Assembly: GCA_014898425.1 (NCBI GenBank)
Contig: RCSZ01000018.1
Span: 434,001-498,000, forward strand
Source: Botryotinia globosa
Taxonomy: Eukaryota > Ascomycota > Leotiomycetes > Helotiales > Sclerotiniaceae
DNA: 64,000 bases
Direction of reading: 5' to 3'
Position numbers and translations under genes: made by a program. The first letter of the stretch is position 1, and each line of letters begins with the position of its first letter. Under the pieces are notes generated by a model. It was not told the origin of the DNA. It saw nothing but the letters and a program-made list of their open reading frames with translations, and ran no database searches. Positions 59,769-64,000 of the stretch are shown here, one piece after another.

Positions 59769-62260
59769 ATGTCAAGCAAAAGAAGGAAGCTAGATTCTCC
59801 TTTAAAACCCCGTATGTTCATTTTATCACAGATATAAGTATAAATTCACTAAATTCAATTTAGAGCTCAGTGCTGTGAGTGCTTTTGCAGCCAGAAAGGC
59901 ACATGCTGCTGCCCAGAGCACTAGCAGTTCACCGAAAGAGACCTTATCTTCTCAAAATCATACTGAGAGAAACTCTCAGCAGGTGACAAATGATGTTCCC
60001 TCCAGAAACTCTAACCGTGGAAAACCGATTCCGGTTAAAAATGATCTCCCTTCTATAAACCCAGGCTTTATTGTCGAGGGAAATCGGCGAGGAGGAGAGT
60101 TAGAAAACAATATCTTGAGGTGTGTCCTTTACTCCTACTGGGTTATGCTATTAATCCTCCAAATATTGATTCAAGCCAGTTCTGATTCACGTGAGCAGTC
60201 ACCTGAAGTGATTTCAAACAGACCGTCAATGGTGTTGTCTACTTTCAAACCTAGCGACGATAATACCAAGGTGCTCAAAAGCAGAATCCTAGTGTTGAAG
60301 CTTGCACCTGGTGAGGTCAGTGGTGTTATGTCCGTTAACTATAAAATCTAACATTTTATAGAGATTGGTCATTCTGGGGCAATGTAATCTTGAAGTTGTC
60401 GAAGGACAAATTACGATCTTAGGATCTATACTAAGAACTTCGAAGACTAAATATCCAGTATATGCAGCGACTGCATACTCATTACCAGTGATTAGATGTC
60501 CAGATGGGGAACTAAATCATGCAGTTCTCCGTCTTCATCAATCTGACTGTGGAATAAGATCGTTAGAATCTCTCTCCCCGCTGTTTGGAAAGTTATGGAA
60601 CGAGGACGCCCGAGCCTTCAAATCAGCGCATAGTCATCTTGCGGCAAAGCTGGGAAAAAGCACATTTCAGATTGTACACAAATCTTATTTGCAACCAGTC
60701 ATCTCACCACCGGAATGGAACAAGACCTTATCAAAATTGTCCAGCTCCACCCAAAATACCAAGCGAATTATGCTCTGCGGCCCCAAGTCATCCGGAAAAT
60801 CGACTTTTGCGAAATTGCTTGTAAATCGACTTCTGTCTGCAAGTCAGAATGAGAACAGCTCAAGCCCAGGAAAGGGTCCTGGTGTTGCACTACTTGATCT
60901 TGATCCAGGGCAGCCGGAATATTCTCATCCTGGTCAAGTATCCCTCATTCATATCAAGGAACCAAATTTTGGTCCCTCAATTACCCATCCTATACCGGGA
61001 ATTAGCAGTCGTATAATTCGTGCACATGCTTTGGGAGCAGTATCGCCATCCATGGACCCAAGCCTCTACATGTCATGTGCACTCGATCTATTTGCACATT
61101 ACCGCAATCTAGCCTCGCTCCATTTCAATTGTCCCCTAATCATCAATACTCCCGGCTGGGTCTTGGGAACAGGGCTCGAAATTCTCGTAGACTTAATAGC
61201 CAAAGTGCACCCATCAGAAGTCATATATATGTCTAAAGCAGGTCCTGCCGAAGTGGTCGAAAGTCTCCAAGATGCAGCCAAGACAACTCCTCTCATTACT
61301 CTCCCTTCACAAACCACCGATTTCATGACACGCACTTCGGCTCATCTGAGAACTATGCAGTCAATGTCATATTTCCATCTAGATCCAACAAACAATAAGG
61401 AACTAGCATGGAGCGGAACCCCATTATCATCCATTCCTCCTTGGGAAATCAAGTACTCCGGCGAAAATGCCGGTATTTTAGGTATCCTATGCTACGGCGA
61501 ACAACCGCCATCAAATCTCCTCTATGAAACTATCAATGGCTCTGTAATCTCGATAGTCGTTATAGAAGACCCAGCTGCAATACCAGGATACACTTCCATC
61601 CAACAAGACAATTCCGAAACCTCAGATCCCAACTCCCTTCACGAGTTTAATTCCCCATTAACCCTCGACCTCATCAAGAAGCCCCTCATCCTTCCAACTC
61701 CTCATGAAAATCTCCCATATTTCAACCCCCTTAATGCGATAACTCTCGATCCAGAACTTTCCCACACTATCGGATCAGCTCTCGTTCGTGGAATTGATAC
61801 TAAACGCCAGCGCTTGCAAATCCTTACACCGACCCCACAAGACATATTCGAGGAAATCAACCAAGAGGGAAAGCAAATTGTGCTAGTGAGCGGAAAGCTA
61901 GATACCCCCGGTTGGGCATATACAGAGGAACTAGTAAGAAGGACATGGATGGAGAAAGAAAAGCGAAGAAAAGAATCAGGCGAAGAGGAAGAAGTAGCAG
62001 CATGCGAGACCGAGGAGGATGAGGATGCCGATGAAGATGAAGATGAAGACAAGGAAGATAGTAATGCCGAAGCAGAGATAGATGTCGAAATTGGAATCGC
62101 AATCGAGACTCCGGATGTAGTATCCATCGATACGGATACACCGCATCACGCATTCCGCCATATTCCATGGGTGGAAAAACTCACGGGTTCGCAGGGAAGA
62201 GGGGTAGGCGCCAGAGTTTGGCGCGTGAGGAGAGATTTGGGGAAGATGGGTGATGCGTAG
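59769..62260 (+). CDS. GRC3: Polynucleotide 5'-hydroxyl-kinase GRC3
   Basis: Exons 59769-59811, 59864-60119, 60180-60315 and 60362-62260 encode 777 aa. After a basic start (MSSKRRKLDSPLKP) and a disordered region comes a beta-rich N-terminal domain (RLVILGQCNLEVVEGQITIL). The kinase domain has Walker A GPKSSGKS (about 285-292) and the CLP1/GRC3 motif LLDLDPGQPEYSHPGQVS. A long C-terminal region ends in an acidic tract (EEDEDADEDEDED) and a WVEKLTGSQGRGVG block. With LAS1, GRC3 phosphorylates the ITS2 cleavage product in pre-25S rRNA maturation. Intron 2 (60120-60179) is 60 nt, in frame and free of stops; if retained it adds a hydrophobic segment foreign to the family, so it was removed. Confidence 0.92.
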
Positions 62261-63312
62261 GGAATGGAGTGGATGAGATTTATATAATGTAATACAATTC
62301 TTGTATTGGAAGTTGAGATGTACGTACGTAAGTAAGTAAGTATGTATGTATGTATGTATGTATGTATGTATATGTGATAGAAACTCGTGATAGTGTAGTG
62401 AGGATTTATATACACACTTTCATCTCTCTCACACACTCTCTCAAACTAAGCTAAGAAACTTAACCCCAAACTCAAATATCAACCCCCCCTCCTCTCCAAA
62501 TTGCTAAAATTCATCTATCATATACCTCCTCTGAATCTCCAATGATTCATAAATCTCAGAACTAAATATTCATCTATTCATCTATCCATCTATTTACCCA
62601 AATAAATAAAATATACATAGCACATATAGCACACACACATAGTAAATATAGCACACAAGCTAATCAAACATTCATCCCCCGCCACACCCTCTTCCCCTTT
62701 TACATTCTCTTTTCTTTACTTTCCCGTTCTTTCCCTGTTCTTTCCCTTCACATCTTCAAAAGAAAATCCAAATCCAATACCAATACCCACCTAGTCACTA
62801 CCTACTACCTAGGTACCTACCAAATCCCAACCACATCACCACATCACCACACTACCACACTCAAGCATGTAAGAATGAATCTCTTCTATATCACTCCATT
62901 TCACTTCGTTCCATTTATTCCATACACAATATATATATACAATACTCCTCAATACCACTTAAAACAAGACAACACGATAAATTTCTACGCCATCCATCCA
63001 TGTATTCGCCCACCCCCACCCAGCCATCCATTTCTCATTCAAGCTCGACCATACCAGACCATGCAACACCAAACTATATCAAAACCTCTAAAAGACGCAT
63101 CCGTCTGTAAATCATAGCTTATCGATCCCTCCCAAAACGCCCCAGAAACACCATACATCTATACTATGCCATGCCATGCCATGCATTCACACCTCCATTC
63201 CATGCATTCAGAAGCATAATATAATATAAGTAAAGACCAACCATCAAGTAGTTGTTTATTTCCCATCTCTCATTATTCTCAAGTTCCTCAACTGCACCCC
63301 CTCAAATCACAA
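62261..63312. other. Spacer between convergent GRC3 and the RGG-rich gene
   Basis: About 1.05 kb with a GTAA/GTAT microsatellite at 62320-62372 and a C/A/T-rich stretch. A TACCTAGGTA palindrome lies at 62806-62815. No gene was supported. Confidence 0.6.
62320..62372 (+). repeat. (GTAC)/(GTAA)/(GTAT)n microsatellite
   Basis: About thirteen tetranucleotide units, mostly GTAT, just after the GRC3 stop codon. Confidence 0.88.
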
Positions 63313-64000
63313 TTAGAAATATTGCAACTCTCCATTCCCACCATTCTTTCCCCCATTACTCTTCTGCAACTGCGCCTGATACTGTTGAAACTGCGCTTGC
63401 ACAAGTTGCTGCGGCGTTTGATAATTTTTCTGCAATGGAGGGAAATCTTCATACGCAACCGCTGGATTATAGACTGGCGGCGTATTATTTGATGTCCGTT
63501 CATTGACATCATCCAAACTCCTATAACCGTATCCTCGTCCCTTTCCCTTACCGCCACCTCCTCCACCGTTACCATTGCCTCCGCGATTATTACGTCCATA
63601 GCCTCCCCGTTGATTTCCATTTCCCCTATGATTGCCTCTTCCTCCACGTCCACCACCATAGTTATTTTCTTGGCTTCCTCTCTTGTTTGATGGTCCTTGA
63701 TAATTTCCAACATATGATCCATTTGTTGGTTTAGCCTCAGGGGAATGCTTGCGCTTGAATGATTTATTGGGGAACAAACTCTCGTACTCGTTTTCAGAGA
63801 GATCTTCCTTTTCTATCCTCAAAAGAACCTTTTCACCCACAGTACTTTCAAAGACAAATGCCTTCTCTGGTGGAACAGGTTGCCAATTTTGTATCTTACC
63901 TGCATCAATTGGTCGAGCTCCTTTGCGCAATGCGAGAACGACTACAGGAATGGGGTTTTCGGTATAAAATTTCTTGGATTCTGGCACAGGTCTGACCCGA
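63313..64000 (-). CDS. C-terminal part of an RGG-rich protein, cut by the window edge
   Basis: A minus-strand frame is open from the window end to a stop at 63313, about 229 codons; the start lies outside. The first 90 residues are a folded-looking part (ENPIPVVVLALRKGARPID, then VGEKVLLRIEKEDLSENEYE). A Gly/Arg/Asn-rich tract with repeated GGRGG, RGN and GGYGR units follows (about 110-155), then a Gln-rich end (TPQQLVQAQFQQYQAQLQ). RGG tracts usually bind RNA and are arginine-methylated. I do not recognise the family; an RNA-associated protein is the likely reading, and an upstream catalytic domain could lie outside the window. Confidence 0.6.
   Translation of the reverse strand, partial: RVRPVPESKKFYTENPIPVVVLALRKGARPIDAGKIQNWQPVPPEKAFVFESTVGEKVLLRIEKEDLSENEYESLFPNKSFKRKHSPEAKPTNGSYVGNYQGPSNKRGSQENNYGGGRGGRGNHRGNGNQRGGYGRNNRGGNGNGGGGGGKGKGRGYGYRSLDDVNERTSNNTPPVYNPAVAYEDFPPLQKNYQTPQQLVQAQFQQYQAQLQKSNGGKNGGNGELQYF

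Overview
The window is a euchromatic piece of a filamentous ascomycete nuclear genome. The gene set is fungal (SAGA SPT7, BSD2-type adaptor, VanZ-like and 2EXR proteins, vacuolar proteinase A). Genes lie on both strands and carry short GT..AG introns of about 50-80 nt, often with CTAAC-like branch points. Base composition is moderate, with one extremely AT-rich island. The style suggests a Leotiomycete of the Botrytis/Sclerotinia type; this is an inference from style and protein flavour, not a database result.

Left part (1-17 kb): an Ariadne-type RBR ubiquitin ligase, the mitochondrial p32/MAM33 protein, TMA16 divergent from EXO1, a repeat-rich spacer, a BSD2/Ndfip-like PY-motif membrane adaptor divergent from a CBP6-type complex III assembly factor, and the citrate carrier CTP1.

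Middle (17-39 kb): an HPC2/ubinuclein histone chaperone subunit, a 2.4 kb low-complexity spacer, RPAP1, a BTB protein, a VanZ-like membrane protein, SPT7, a second repeat-rich spacer, prefoldin 6 divergent from VPS4, and NOP58. Chromatin and transcription (HPC2, RPAP1, SPT7) and ribosome biogenesis (TMA16, NOP58, RPA34, GRC3) are well represented.

Accessory block (38.6-44.4 kb): a 2EXR protein, an unrecognised spliced ORF, about 3 kb without clear genes, and a 1,425 bp element (42867-44291). Its interior is nearly pure A/T, it is bounded by 41 bp inverted repeats matching at 40 of 41 positions, and it is flanked by TA. It ends only 104 bp before the ATG of a ferric reductase, and a perfect iron-GATA (SreA-type) site sits in that gap.

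Right part (46-64 kb): a low-complexity spacer, SEC14, prefoldin 3, vacuolar proteinase A (PEP4), cytosolic serine hydroxymethyltransferase, RPA34 divergent from GRC3 across 226 bp, and the 3' end of an RGG-rich protein cut by the window edge.

Exon boundaries were derived by hand from splice signals, reading frame and family conservation. No RNA gene or CRISPR array was found.
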